NCBI RefSeq assembly: GCF_024868665.1
Contig: NC_079898.1
Span: forward strand, 17,914,403 to 17,978,402
Source of the DNA: Triplophysa rosa
Lineage: Eukaryota > Chordata > Actinopteri > Cypriniformes > Nemacheilidae
Direction of reading: 5' to 3'
DNA: 64,000 bases
Under the pieces are notes generated by a model that was not told the DNA's origin, ran no database searches, and saw only the letters and a program-made list of their open reading frames with translations. Each line of letters begins with the position of its first letter. Positions within the stretch are counted from its first letter, which is position 1. This document shows, piece after piece, positions 32,152 through 44,168 of this stretch. Made by a program: the position numbers and the translations under genes.

Positions 32152-33588
32152 TTATCTTTCAAAAACAAGCACCAGTTCACAGTGTGGAGTGTGTGGAAAC
32201 AGGTCCACAGGGACGGCCACAGTCGGTCTAAAGGCTTCTCCAAGAATCTTCCTCTGATCATCTGAACCACAGCAGAGCTCTTTAAAGTTCCTCATTGCCT
32301 CACCGTCAGGTTTGCACGATATGTAGACAAGCCTCCTTATGGCTGGGTGGTTCCTTAAGGCTCTGACAACTCTATAATGCAAGCCAGCCCTGGACGGGTT
32401 GACAACGGCTGTCAGTCCACTGTGAGAACTCAATGTGGCCATCAAATTTGGTAGGACGACTTCTGCTTTGCCTGTGAGAAATTCACACTTGTCAACTCTG
32501 TTTAGTTTTGCATTATATCTGGCGTCCTCAACTGCTTGTTCAATGAGCTCTATGCCAATGACTCTTTCCATCTGCGGAGATAATGAAATGCCAATTGCTC
32601 CTGTACCACAGCAGACATCCAGAAGGGTTCCCCCAACACACGCCCGATTCAGCTCGGCAACCGTCTGATACAGGGCCTCCGCTGCTGCCCTGTTCACCTG
32701 GAAAAATGAATCAGCAGAAATTCTAAACTTAAATCCAAGCACCACCTCAAAGATATGAGGCTGTCCATATAGAAGCTGATAGGGGGATTGCTCATGACTA
32801 CAACGGGTCATTGAGCTCTCCTGGAAGTAAAGAGAATCCAATTGACAAACTGCTCCAGGACCTCGAGTGAAGTATTCCACCAGTGCAGCTTTATGGATGC
32901 TGATCTCCTCGGGTGTCAACTGCTGAGGATGGAAGTAAACTAAAGCCATAGTGTGACCAGCAGAATTTGTCCTTACAGTGATTTCTCTCCAGTGACCACC
33001 ATCATGAAACAAAAGACATGGACTGAGTGGTGAGAGACGTATGAAATCTTCATAATGCCTTGCAACCATCTTGTGTTTTGGAGGCATGTTCAAGAGGTGG
33101 TCGCCACGGACACACACAATGTTACCCATTTTTCCATTGCCTATATAAAATCCAACAGTCTTTGGATTCCCATCCATCCCCTTGTTGACAGAGAAGGTTG
33201 ACTTATTGCGATATCCATCAGTCACTGGTGAGGGAACTATGGGCAGAAGGGGGAATCTTAAATCGTTTGAAAAATCTTGGGATGAATACTGTGCCAGCTG
33301 CTTTGTCATCTCAAGTAAGATGTTGTGTTGCTGTTCTTGTTTCCACTTAAGCTGTTCCGCATAGCTCAGTCTCCATAGGGGTGTCACAGTGTCCGCCAGT
33401 CTCTCTTCCCAGGAAAGCGAGGCAAAGTTAGCAGGTAGTTTGCGTTTACTTTTATTTTTTCTCTTTACAGGGTTTCTGTCAGTAACGACAGAACTGTGGC
33501 GTAATACTGAACTAAAGCATACTTTCGGTAAAGTGATTATTTGTTTCAACAACGGGTACGTTAAATTTACGCGCATTGTTTCATGCAT
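32152..33588 (-). CDS. trmt2b: Mitochondrial tRNA (uracil-5-)-methyltransferase, intronless, 478 aa
   Basis: A single uninterrupted 478-aa frame. The N-terminus (about 1-50) is basic and lacks acidic stretches, as in a mitochondrial presequence. The fold of the TrmA/RumA class follows: SADSFFQVN at 291-299, the SAM-binding loop DVCCGTG at 324-330, VIGIELIEQAVEDA at 343-356, NPSRAGL at 397-403, YISCKPD with the nucleophile Cys425, and FPHTPHCELV with a conserved Glu near 471. These enzymes make m5U54 in tRNA (and m5U in mitochondrial 12S rRNA). The human gene is X-linked with many exons, so the lack of introns is odd. It is divergent from dnajb12, 670 bp between start codons. The reading frame shows no damage. 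Confidence 0.92.
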   Translation of the reverse strand: MHETMRVNLTYPLLKQIITLPKVCFSSVLRHSSVVTDRNPVKRKNKSKRKLPANFASLSWEERLADTVTPLWRLSYAEQLKWKQEQQHNILLEMTKQLAQYSSQDFSNDLRFPLLPIVPSPVTDGYRNKSTFSVNKGMDGNPKTVGFYIGNGKMGNIVCVRGDHLLNMPPKHKMVARHYEDFIRLSPLSPCLLFHDGGHWREITVRTNSAGHTMALVYFHPQQLTPEEISIHKAALVEYFTRGPGAVCQLDSLYFQESSMTRCSHEQSPYQLLYGQPHIFEVVLGFKFRISADSFFQVNRAAAEALYQTVAELNRACVGGTLLDVCCGTGAIGISLSPQMERVIGIELIEQAVEDARYNAKLNRVDKCEFLTGKAEVVLPNLMATLSSHSGLTAVVNPSRAGLHYRVVRALRNHPAIRRLVYISCKPDGEAMRNFKELCCGSDDQRKILGEAFRPTVAVPVDLFPHTPHCELVLVFER

Positions 33589-34257
33589 TAATCATTAATG
33601 CTGACTTCTGTGCCGAGTGAGTTAGCTAGCACGTGACATCAAACCAACACATTTCTAATAATGCCGTTATACGAGACCACCACAGGTTTGGAAATGTTAT
33701 TCCCCACAACATAAAGCCAAAAGTCCTGTATGACAAGCCTCGTTTTCTCTGCCTTTAACGTTACTTGCGTGTGTCCATAACAAGCAACACTATTTTCGTT
33801 ATAGCAAGATAATACTTCATTTACTAGCTCACCTACTCTGCTTTGAGAAAGCAACAGCTGGTTTCCGGAAGTAAAATAATCAGGATTTTCAGCATAAACC
33901 AATAAGGAAATCTAATTAAAATAAAAATATGCAATGAAAAATATAAAGAAAAAATGACAGCTTATATAAGCTTATTGCAATAAATGAATCGTACATGAAT
34001 TTTAATAACGGATCTAATTACCGTTTAATATTAATACACTCTACACTATTTCCATTCTACACTACACTAATGCATTCTACACTAAACTATCATAACATAT
34101 TTCATGATTTTTTTAAGTTTGAAGCTCGACACTTTCGTTCATAACTACAATGTGGACGTTCTATGGGCTACTGAAAATGTCTTTAGCTTGCTGTAAACGT
34201 CATCAAGGTGCGTCTTTAGGGCCAGGAAGGGGATCAGTCATCAGTTCCGCCGTCGCA
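33589..34257. promoter_or_regulatory. Divergent promoter region between trmt2b and dnajb12
   Basis: The two start codons are 669 bp apart on opposite strands. The region is AT-rich in the middle with CpGs near each gene. No TATA box stands out for either. A shared bidirectional promoter is plausible but inferred. Confidence 0.4.
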
Positions 34258-36903
34258 ATGGAATCAAACAAGGACGAAGCGGAACGCTGCATCGAAATTG
34301 CAATCGCAGCGTTGCGAGATAATCAACACGACAAAGCGAGACGTTTTTTGGAAAAAGCACAGAAACTGTTTCCCACCGATAAGGTCAAAGGTGCGTGTAA
34401 TGTACAGACGTGTTTACCATAGATCGTAAGTGGTTTGTTAAAGGGCCACAGGAAAACCTGTAGTCAGTAACGTTAGATAAATGATATGGCAGTTATGCCT
34501 CTGTAATCTCGTGTTTTTATTAAAAGTGTGACGTTACAGTGCTTTTTCTACTCTTGAATGTTTATTAGTGTTTCCTTGAATCGTGCAATCGTGTGCTTTT
34601 GGTTATATGTCAGTCTTATTAAATAGAGTCGATGCCCATAATCATAACAATAAACTATAGATTATAGTATTGGTAATAAAATGTATTTAGTAATATAGTA
34701 TTGATAAGATAGCTGTGTAAAATTTTTTGTTTATATATAATAAATCATGTGAACACTGATGCTATTTCTCGTTATTGAAATGAAAGTACTCTTACATTAG
34801 CTTTACTAGAGTCTATTGCTGAGAATGAAGGACCTTCCACAAATGAAGAAAACATCAGAGAACATGATGGTGCTGGTTTACGAAACAGAATGCACAACAC
34901 AGAAGACCACTCCTCTGGACATGGTGCCAAAGACTCAGCCAAACCATATACATCAGAACAGCTAGATGCCGTCAAAAGGTTTGTTGTCGACTGCTTTCCT
35001 AACATGGACATTCATTTAGTGCTATACATTTTGGTTATGTGCATTCACCGCTGTTTACCCACTGACGTCTCAATAAACTCTTTCCCTTAATGCAGAATTA
35101 AGAGGTGTAAGGACTATTACGAGATTCTTGGAGTCACTAAAGAGGCCAATGAGGAAGATCTAAAAAAAGCCTACCGAAAGTTAGCTCTGAAGTTCCATCC
35201 AGATAAAAACCATGCGCCTGGTGCCACAGAAGCTTTTAAAGGTATCAATTTATGCATATATTTTAGCAATCTGCATGGAGAATGTTTGTATGTGGTTTTC
35301 ACGTTTTTTTTTATTTCATTGTCTTAAACAGCTATAGGTAATGCTTATGCAGTTCTTAGCAACCCCGAAAAGAGAAGACAGTATAATGTCTACGGAGAAG
35401 AAAAAGCCCATCCCACTCGGCAGAGGACCCATCACAGAAATTTTGAGGCTGATATTTCCCCTGAGGACCTTTTTAATATGTTTTTTGGAGGTGGCTTTCC
35501 CACTAGTGAGTAGTCCAGTGTAGTGTAATCATAGGTTGTGTAATCGCAACCTTTTGTTTTAGATACATATTATTAGTCAGCGTGGTGTAGTATACCTAAA
35601 AGCAGTAAAATTTTGCACTTCTAGGTAATGTGCACGTGTACAGCAATGGCAGGATGAGATTTGCTCATCACCAAAGACATGAACGACGAGAACAGCAGAG
35701 AGAGGTAGGAGTCATGTATTGTCTTTGATCTAAGTCGGTCACAGATGGGTTTGCATGATAACAGTAGGAATTTATACATTTATGTGGGAAAAAGTTGAGT
35801 TGCTTTATATTCGTTGAGCATTTGTCTTGTAAGCGTGTGTATTTGTGCATTGGAATATACCAACAGCTTGTTCATTATGTCATAATGTATTGTTTATTTA
35901 AATGAATATTTTTTAGGGTGGCCTTGCCTTGTTTGTACAGCTGATGCCTATACTCATTCTGATCATAGTCTCAGCTCTCAGCCAGATGATGGTTTCCAGC
36001 CCCCCGTATAGCCTCAGCCATAGACCGTAAGACCATGTCTTTTTTTAAATGTATATGTATTTTTCATGTTCTATAATGTGTATTTTAAACAAAAAATGTA
36101 TAATATGAAGAAGATATATCTCACATTGTGCCTTTTGAGTTAGATATTGTTATAACCAGATTGTTTGTGTATTATTTATTTATTTTGGGAGAAATCTTAA
36201 ATCCTGTTTGTCTTGTTTTAGTAAGGCCTTTTGATGGTTGGCTTGTGGGTGATAAATATCTCTGACATTCTTAAAACTTGCCATCTATTGCAGATCCATG
36301 GGCCACACGAACAGGCGACACACTGCCATTCTGAAGGTGCCTTACTATGTGGGCGATCACTTCTCAGAGGAATATACAGGAATGAATCTAAAGAATGTTG
36401 AACAAAGTGTCGAGGAGGACTACATTTCAAATCTGAGGAACAACTGCTGGAAGGAGAAACAACAAAGTATGTGGATTAATGATGTTATAGCTCTGTGCTT
36501 TGAAAGAAGCAGATACCTTATAGATAGGACATCAGAGAAGCTCTTTAATGTTCTCATACGTTCCTGTGAAAATATAAGACTGCTTAATAATGGATGATGT
36601 GCTTTAAAATGTTTGTGGCTTGCAGTCTTTCCCAGTTCATGAATAGATAAAAATGTTGTTGATTTGTTTGAATGGGCTATAACAGTAGCAATTTTTACTG
36701 AGATTTAATATTTCAAAGCTGTTAAGAGGGCTGTTATGAATAGTCTGTTAACATAGACATCTGTGTTCTGATTTGCAGAAGAAGGTTTGCTGTATCGGGC
36801 ACGTTATTTTGGAGACTCAGACTTGTACCAAAGGGCGCAAAAAATGGCAACACCCAGTTGCTCAAAGCTTTCAGACATACAGGTTCTGTTACATGGACAC
36901 TGA
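34258..36903 (+). CDS. dnajb12: DnaJ (Hsp40) homolog subfamily B member 12 (8 exons, 372 aa)
   Basis: Exons are 34258-34390, 34801-34978, 35096-35241, 35332-35505, 35625-35704, 35917-36026, 36294-36466 and 36779-36903, 1119 nt in frame. The protein starts [11 protein letters not shown] with a TPR-like helical pair ([12 protein letters not shown]). The J domain is at about 108-172 with HPD at 138-140. A Gly/Phe-type stretch with FFGGGFP follows, then a single membrane span at about 241-260 ([17 protein letters not shown]), then the DUF1977 lumenal domain with EEYTG and NNCWKEKQQ. It anchors Hsc70 at the ER membrane for ERAD and membrane-protein folding. [10 protein letters not shown] and RARYFGDSD favour DNAJB12 over DNAJB14. 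An upstream in-frame ATG at 34150 exists; I prefer 34258 because it matches the family start. AATAAA at 37865 may end the transcript. Confidence 0.95.
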
Positions 36904-37870
36904 GTAGCAAAAAGTAAGTTCATACGTCATGTATCTTAAAGTGCAGTTGTCATAATATATTTTATATTGCATATACTAAGGTTGTGTTTCTTAATCTTGG
37001 TTGCATTTAGGTAGTGTCCTGTGTTGAAGGCGTTCAAAGATGATTATGTACAGAAATGCTGTGCTAAACTGGGACATTGCATTGTACCTGTAGAAGAGGA
37101 GCAAAGATGCTGGTGCAACAGGAGCTCATATGTCTCTCAAAATTTGCGGAAAGTTGCAACTCCTGGAAGATCTTAACATTGATTCAAAATGCTACGATTT
37201 AAGAATGAAAAATGGAACCTGCGGTGGTAGAGAGAAAGTAAACGGCTGTTTTTTGGTAATCAATGCTGCTAGCTTACTGCTTTTTTATTTACAACTCTCT
37301 TCTTCTCAGAGCATTTATTCAACACCCATATTTGGGATTCTGAGCCAACTGCAAGATTTTATTAGTGTTTTCGATCTGTTTATGACCACAGGAAATTAAA
37401 CCATTACGCTGGGGTCATTCAGCATTTAACGAATTGTTCACTGTGGTTTTGCCTGTTAGATTTTTAAGAAGAATGTTTATGCAAATGAGAAAATAATATT
37501 TGTATTTATTAAATGGTATCATACTATAAATTTTTTCCATTTAATTTATTTCTTAAGATAGAAAATGACAGAAACGAGCATTAATTGTTAACAGTATGTT
37601 GCAGAAGTGTAGATTTTGGGTTTTAAAGCATATTCAAGTGCCTTGCCAGCTCCAGTCTTACTGTGTACTGTAACTCCCTGTATACATGTAATATAGAAAG
37701 GAAAAAACATCAGATTTTAGGCTGATATGTTCAGACCAGTTACCCACTAAACTACTAATTTTCTTTACTTTTCCTCCATTTCACATTCATTCTATATGAC
37801 ATTTTATGTAAAATGTAAATAGCCTGTATGTACACAATATAGTTATCCAAAAGACATGAAAAGTAATAAA
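36904..37870 (+). other. dnajb12: Probable dnajb12 3' UTR
   Basis: Non-coding sequence from the stop to AATAAA at 37865-37870. A GT-AG pair right after the stop (about 36913 to 37011) could be a 3' UTR intron. Confidence 0.35.
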
Positions 37871-38146
37871 TCCTCTTTCTAAAATGTTTTAGTGTTTTAG
37901 GAATTATGCTTAATTACTATATGAATTTCTTATCATTTTAAACATGGACTTGGTTCTTCAGATTTAATGGGTGCTTTAATATTCCATCTGACAGTGGTAA
38001 CCAAAAGTGTCAGTATGTTTAAACGGTAAAAATATGAAGTGTGTGGTACAAAACACTAAACTTAAGTTGTTTATTAAACAAAAGAGCAAACCGCAGCATA
38101 ACAGGGGGGTTTATTTGAAAATGTAAATATGGCATACACTCTTAAA

Positions 38147-38330
38147 AATAAAGGTGCTTCAAAGAGCCATAGAAGAAAATGTTTGTGTAAATTGTTCCAT
38201 AAAGAACCTTAAACATCCAATGAACCGTTCTGTTTTACAAATGCTCTTTGTGGCGAATAAATGTTCTTCAGATTATAAAAAGGTAAGAAAGAGATGGTAC
38301 TGTAAAGAACCAGTTATGCTTCACCTTAGG
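38147..38330. mobile_element. Degenerate copy of the GGTGCTTCAAAG palindromic MITE
   Basis: It begins AAAGGTGCTTCAAAGAGCC, contains CCATAAAGAACCTTAAACATC as in the copy at 21838-22036, and ends near GCTTCACC. It lies between dnajb12 and its partial duplicate. Confidence 0.6.
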
Positions 38331-39031
38331 CCAGGACTTTATGTAAATACATAGTGATATTAATTTTATGACCCTGTACTTTCCTTTCAAAAATTAAGCC
38401 AGTTAAATATAGTATTAATGATTTTCTTAAAATCTGCCTATTTGTGAAAGAACTATGAGGTAAGATTTTTGAGATGGCTGAAAGTGGGACATTAAAACAT
38501 GGCAACAAGAAAAATAAAATTGTATTTAAATAACTTTAACTTTCTAATTGAATGGGCTACAGAAAATGAGTTCAAAGTCATATCTAAGAAATAAAGGCTT
38601 ATTTGGACTTAATTTAGTGAAGAACAAAGGTGTTTCTACATTTATAAACATTTATTAAAGACATCAATTTCGTAAAAAGCCCTTAAATTTCATTTCCAGA
38701 AATATCAGTCTTGTAATACCGATATTGCACACCGGGAGGCAGTCACAAGACTTTCTACTATAACTCGATCAGGAAAACGCTGTCGACCTTACACGTTTGC
38801 TATTCAGCAGCACTGTTCTTGGTCTGTCTTGTGATAATAATAACTACCCACCCTAAAATGTATAAGAATATTGCTGCTGTTGATGCTAACATTAACATCC
38901 CTGCATTACAAACTCTATTAAAAGCCCATCTCAATGATCCATAATGCTCATAGAGCCATTTCTTAGGACAGCTTGTTCTACCAGTTGAGCACCGGGAAAT
39001 ATTGCTTTGCTGTTGTTTGCTCTTCTTCTAG

Positions 39032-39835
39032 GTATTTTGCAGGTGTATGGCAGGATGAGGTCTCACCAACATGAACGACAAGAGCTCCAGACAGAGCTAA
39101 GAGGTCACGCTCATCTTCAACAGTGTCATATTGCTTTTGATATTACACAGACACACTATCAGTAGCCTACATATTACATACACAAATCACGTGAGGTGCA
39201 TTGTATTCATGTGACTTAATAAGTGTTTAAGATTTTAACTTATAAAAAAAAAATAGCAGCAGCTTTTTATTGTGTTTAGAGCTTTTATGTGTTTTTATGC
39301 AACCAAGTACGCCTTTTGTAGCCTATTGCTGATCCTCATTCTCATTCTGATCATCATTTCAGTTCTTAGTCAGATGATGGTTTCCAGCCCACCATTTAGC
39401 CTCAGCCATTTATCGTAAAACCAAACGATTATCAAAATAATGAGCATTATTTTAAAAACTTTGTTATTTATTGTGCATTGTGATTTTACACTGCATGGTT
39501 TGTGTGATAGTAACACACTTTTTAATAATAAGATAATGTGTTTTGTTTGTTTGTTTGTTTTTATATCTAAGACCAACATTGGAAAAACTGGAACCCATTT
39601 ATCTTGTTTTGTAAGGCATATTGATGATTGATGGTTGGCTTGCGGGTGAAGAAAAGCTGTGACATTCTTAAAACTTTCCATCTTTTGCAGAACAGGCGAC
39701 AATCTGAAGGTGCCTTACTATGTGGGCGATCACTTCTCAAAGGAATATACAGGAATGAATCTAAAGAATGTTGAACAAAGTGTGGAGGAGGACTACATTT
39801 CAAACCTGAGGAACAACTGCTGGAAGAACAATAAA
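39032..39835 (+). pseudogene. Partial tandem duplicate of dnajb12 (exons 5-7), decayed
   Basis: Three blocks match dnajb12 in order: about 39032-39096 (exon 5), 39321-39414 (exon 6, the membrane span and MMVSSPP segment) and 39691-39835 (exon 7, nearly identical, including VPYYVGDHF and [13 protein letters not shown]). The intron sequence before exon 7 also matches the parent, so this is a genomic duplication and not a retrocopy. Damage: the exon 5 donor reads GAG-CTAAG instead of GAG-GTAGG, exon 6 has lost its first part, exon 7 has small deletions. I found no copy of exon 8, the J domain or the N-terminus. A functional product is unlikely. Confidence 0.85.
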
Positions 39836-39985
39836 GTATGTGTAAAGTAAACTCTTTTGGTTTACGCATGAAAATGTGTTGGTATATGAAACTATGAAGC
39901 TTCTGAATAAAGGTTGTGATGTGCCTTACAGATGTTTAGATTTAGAGAAACTTTCATGGTAGAGTTTTTTGTTATTTTAACCTTA

Positions 39986-40070
39986 AAGGGATAGGTCACC
40001 CAAAAAAAGAAAATTCTGTCATGGCATATTTAGGTTTTTTAAAACAACTGCAATTGATATTAAGTGGCCT
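39986..40070. mobile_element. Truncated Angel-like MITE end
   Basis: TTAAAGGGATAGGTCACCC followed by AGAAAATTCTGTCATGGC; only one arm is present. Confidence 0.55.
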
Positions 40071-40122
40071 GCAGTCGTAATCCTTTCCAGGTCAAAGTTT
40101 ACTTTGATATATATAATTGATA

Positions 40123-40345
40123 TTAAAGGCGGGGTAACCGATTTCCGAATTACGCTTTAGTCAACTGAGTTGGGCCGGGTACCAAAACAACCTAGTAGCC
40201 AATCAGCAGTAAGGTGCACAATGCACAGGACGGACATTAGCCGAGCCGAGCACTGAAGAAGGCGAAAGATGGGGGTAAGGGTGTGTTTGTTTTGGTGATC
40301 TGAACATCAACAACGGCTAAGAGAAATCGGACACCCCGCCTTTAA
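40123..40345. mobile_element. TTAA-flanked MITE, 223 bp
   Basis: It starts TTAAAGGCGGGGTAACCGA and ends CGGACACCCCGCCTTTAA, with TTAA at both edges. The TIR AAGGCGGGGT is perfect. The size and TTAA target fit a non-autonomous piggyBac/Kolobok-type element. Confidence 0.85.
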
Positions 40346-41683
40346 GGAGATGCATTTTTATGGGCATGACATTAAGGCATCGTAAAATGATACTTTCTAA
40401 CTAGTGCCGGTGGGTCCAGTATTGGAGTTTGATGAAATCATGTACTGAGCTGAATTAATGGGCTGTACAGAGAGGGGAGGAGCTACAGAAAAGTCCCTGG
40501 ACTGCTTTGAGAGTCAGTAACCATAGAAACAACATGCTTTTAGGAAAGAAGACAGACTCCTGTTTTGTCTGTGGCTGCTGCTGTTAAAAGGCGTGAAACC
40601 ATAATTATCTCCAGAACTGATTGTGTTGCAATGCCAACTGACTATGATATTGAGTGTGGATTTATTTCAGATTATCCTACTTTTCATAACAAACACATTT
40701 AATCCAATAATGATTCAAAAATGAGGTGGATTGTGGTTGACGTCAGGTAGCAGACACAAGCCACAGACACACTGTACCTAAAATATGTATGTGTCTGTGT
40801 CTTAACCAAAACACTGCTCCATTTAAGACTTGATTTATTGCAGGAGAGGCCGAAAAGGATCCCAGCTCCCTGGAGGATGGGGGCAGGAGAAACACTGATG
40901 TTGGCTAATTCTTGCTGAGATGTGTTTTTTCATGCATTTCCAATACACAGCACAGTGAATTTAGATATAAGGTTAGCATAGAACACTTATCTAGTGGGCT
41001 GTAAAATATGTCTAGGGAAAGTCCATTTCTTTCAGCTGCAGTATTGCATTGATGAGTCATTTATGAAAATGTCACGCCATTTAAAATGTCGCTTCTTTTT
41101 GGGAGCCTAACCCTAAAACAATTCTAAACTCCGTCTGTCAGCAAAATGTGCAAATATAATGTCTTCCAGACAGACAGTATTGCTATATTGAGAAAATGGC
41201 TATAATGGGATAAGCCCTTGTTTAACGCTTTCAGTTAAGATTAATTGAGCCATTCTAAACATTAAACTGTGTTCTTGAGAGAAAAAGAATGTCGCTGTGA
41301 CATTTTGAGTGCAAATTTTGCATTGTGGTGAGGAAAAACAGAATAATAACACACTGAATTAAGGATTAGAGCTTTAAATGAAGAGAAAAGACCAATACAG
41401 AGAGGAATGTACAAATATTTTTACAGTAAATATCTCTTAATGTAGTTGGAATGGATTAGCAGATCATATCATTTGATTTAAAAATTGAGATGATAGAATG
41501 ACTCTACAGACTGAATTGACATGCTCTTCACTCCCACCATGTTATGTGCCAGCTGTCAATAATAGTCTACCGTAAAACTCTAACTGCTATCTTCAAGATA
41601 GCCAAATCTTTAGAGAGTTGTGTTTAAAGAGTTGGTATGCCAGTTATATACCACAGATTAATTTCTTTTAAGAATTTGACTTA

Positions 41684-42280
41684 AAGGTTCCAAAAATGCT
41701 TCTTCTACGCTTTCAAAAAGTACACCTTTGCGCCTAAAGAGTGCATATTTGCATTTCAAAGGTACATATTGGTACCAAAGAGTGTATATTAAAGCAATAA
41801 GCCCTGCGAAGCAGTGGGTTACAGTGCATTTTATAGCAGCTAAGTACACTTGCAGTGCACTTTAATAACAGTTGTCTAAAACCCCCTTAGCTATATAGTG
41901 CATTATAAAATGCACTGTAAACCACTGCTTCGCGGGGCTTATTGCTTTTATAAAACGGTTATTCCATATGCGTAGCAAGGTTTCATAAAATAAAGTAAAT
42001 AAAGTGATATTTAGGCTATGTAAGGCAGTCAGCCGTTATAAATCGGGGTATTTTATAACGGCTTAGAACTCGGCTCAGCCAATCAGAATCAAGGACCAGA
42101 ACTGACCATTTTATAATAGTATATATCCATGCCAAATGTGTACAATATGTATTTTAATGGTACATAAATCCCTTTAAAGGGTACTGCCCCAGCTTGGGTA
42201 CAGTTTTTGACAAATTTTTTAGACAGCAATGTCGTTGCTGCAAATAACATTTTTATCATCTTTATTTTTAAGAGTGTAAA
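41684..42280. mobile_element. Nested MITEs: one palindromic element inside another
   Basis: The inner element (about 41793-42123) has arms GCAATAAGCCCTGCGAAGCAG and CTGCTTCGCGGGGCTTATTGC at 41793-41947, then a tail with a second small palindrome (GCCGTTATAAATC / TTATAACGGC). The flanking outer sequence (GGTACATATTGGTACC on the left, ATGGTACATAAATCCCTTTAAAGG on the right) looks like one GTAC-rich fold-back element split by the insertion. Confidence 0.55.
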
Positions 42281-43366
42281 GGAAAGTCTCATTTTGTAAG
42301 ATCGACATGGTGCACTTTAAAATAATGAGACATGAGAGCTTTCATGGTAATATTCCTGTCCATGTATAAATATTTCCATTTGTCTCCAGTTACTTCTGAG
42401 AAAGTGCCAACAAGTATCAGCAAAAGCAAATAAAACAAATCAGTATCACTTATAGTCACTAAAGGCAACCGTTAAGACTGGCTGTGTAAGGTAATAATAT
42501 CATCATTGCAGATGAAAGACAATGAAATGAAGGAGGGTAAGTGTAGAAGTTGCCTTTACTGCAGCATATCAGTGGCAGAAGTGACACTGTGCTGCAGTGC
42601 TGGGAAGTGCTGAGAGCAGTAAAAAAAAAACAGCACCCCATCCCAGTGCGTGTGGTACAACATCACCTCTAAACATCGACGTGCCTTAGCATGAGAAAGG
42701 AGCAGAATGCTGGCTATCTAGAATCTTTGTTTTGGAAAAACATGAGTTTGTTTTCCTTGCTGTGTTTATAGCCTTTTTGTGTATTTAAACTCTGCAAAAA
42801 TGTATTTTTGTTCAATTTACAGGTTAAATTGCACAAATGCAAATTAAGTTCACACTGTGACATTGATACATGCATATAATAAAATGTCAGCGCATGTCTG
42901 TGCAGGTTTACATTGCTTGCCTGCAGCATGTGTTCATCTGAATCAGGTGTTCTCACACTTTAACATGAGTGACAAGCATAGTCAAAAATGAAGACCCCTT
43001 GAAGCCCCCTGTGGGACTTTCAGGGTTGAGTTACACGACACAATGTCATATTCATGCAGAGAAAAACGATGTCATGTTCAGTCAATTGTACTGTCAGTCA
43101 GTGCCTTGTATGTCATATCATGTTGGTGTCATAGTGCATATTTCCTCCCAACCACTTTAGATTTTGTAATTTAGATAAATAATGTAGATTTGCTTGCTTT
43201 GGTTAATAAAATGTATTTGTATTAAATAGCTGTATTAGATATCACACAATTAGTGTTTCTCAATCCATACAATACATGCTCCTTATTACAACTGATTCAG
43301 GAGAAACAGATCTTCTGATACTTCACTGCTATTAGAGTAACGGAATCTCTTTCATAACATTATGAA

Positions 43367-44168
43367 CAGGGGTGCAAATAAGTTTTTCTATCTGGTTCTC
43401 AAGAGAGTACCTGGAGATTCGGTTTGGTGCTCACATTGCACATAATGTGACAAATTATATTATTAAAAATAAAAGTAAAAAAGTAGTTACTTTTTAATGA
43501 ACAATGAACAAAATAATAAAGTGGGATAATACTATATTTATATTACTTTAAAGTACACTTAAAATACAATGATAATGTATTTCTTCTTGTTTTTATTTTT
43601 ACGTTAGTAAATATTAATTTTCAACACCAATTTTGAAACCTAAAACGACAACCTTTTTGGTTTTTGGCAGGTTGCTGGGAACTGCACTTGCGAACGCACA
43701 TGGAGACTTGCGGTGCGGAGCTAGGATTGAGTATAGCATAGAGAAACACAAGCTGCGTGCAAGTGTCAAGTTTAAACAGCTTGTCCTTTTAGAAAGTTTA
43801 AGAGAATCGGTGTTTTGGTAGACGTGCAGCGCAGTTCCAGACATTCACAGAGGCTGCGCGTGCCGCGTGCTTCTCTAGTAACGAAAGCAGAACCAACAAA
43901 GGCGGAGCTACCAATACTCAGTTTTTCATAATTTACACCCAGGTCCCGTTCAACACCGGGAACAAACGAGATATCAGTAGTTTTAGCAGCATTCAGTACA
44001 AACGGAAATCTTATCCAGTATTACATTTAGTCGGTCTAAAACAGTGATTGTGCATCAAAAGGTTTCAACCATGTCAGTACGCAAATGAGCGTTCTAAACT
44101 TATTTACAGAGCGCATTTTTAATTTTGGTCGCGCATGCGCACCTGCGCACCACTTATGTGCATCCCTG
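43367..44168. mobile_element. Non-autonomous hAT transposon, 802 bp, with perfect 8-bp target duplication
   Basis: ATTATGAA directly flanks both ends (43359-43366 and 44169-44176). The ends are CAGGGGTGCAAATAAG and CTTATGTGCATCCCTG, imperfect inverted repeats of the hAT CAGGG type. I see no transposase. Confidence 0.9.

Noticed and set aside
34150..34257. Upstream in-frame ATG extending dnajb12 by 36 residues
   Set aside because: The family start [10 protein letters not shown] lies at 34258 and the extension has no similarity to known DNAJB12 N-termini; it is probably 5' UTR.
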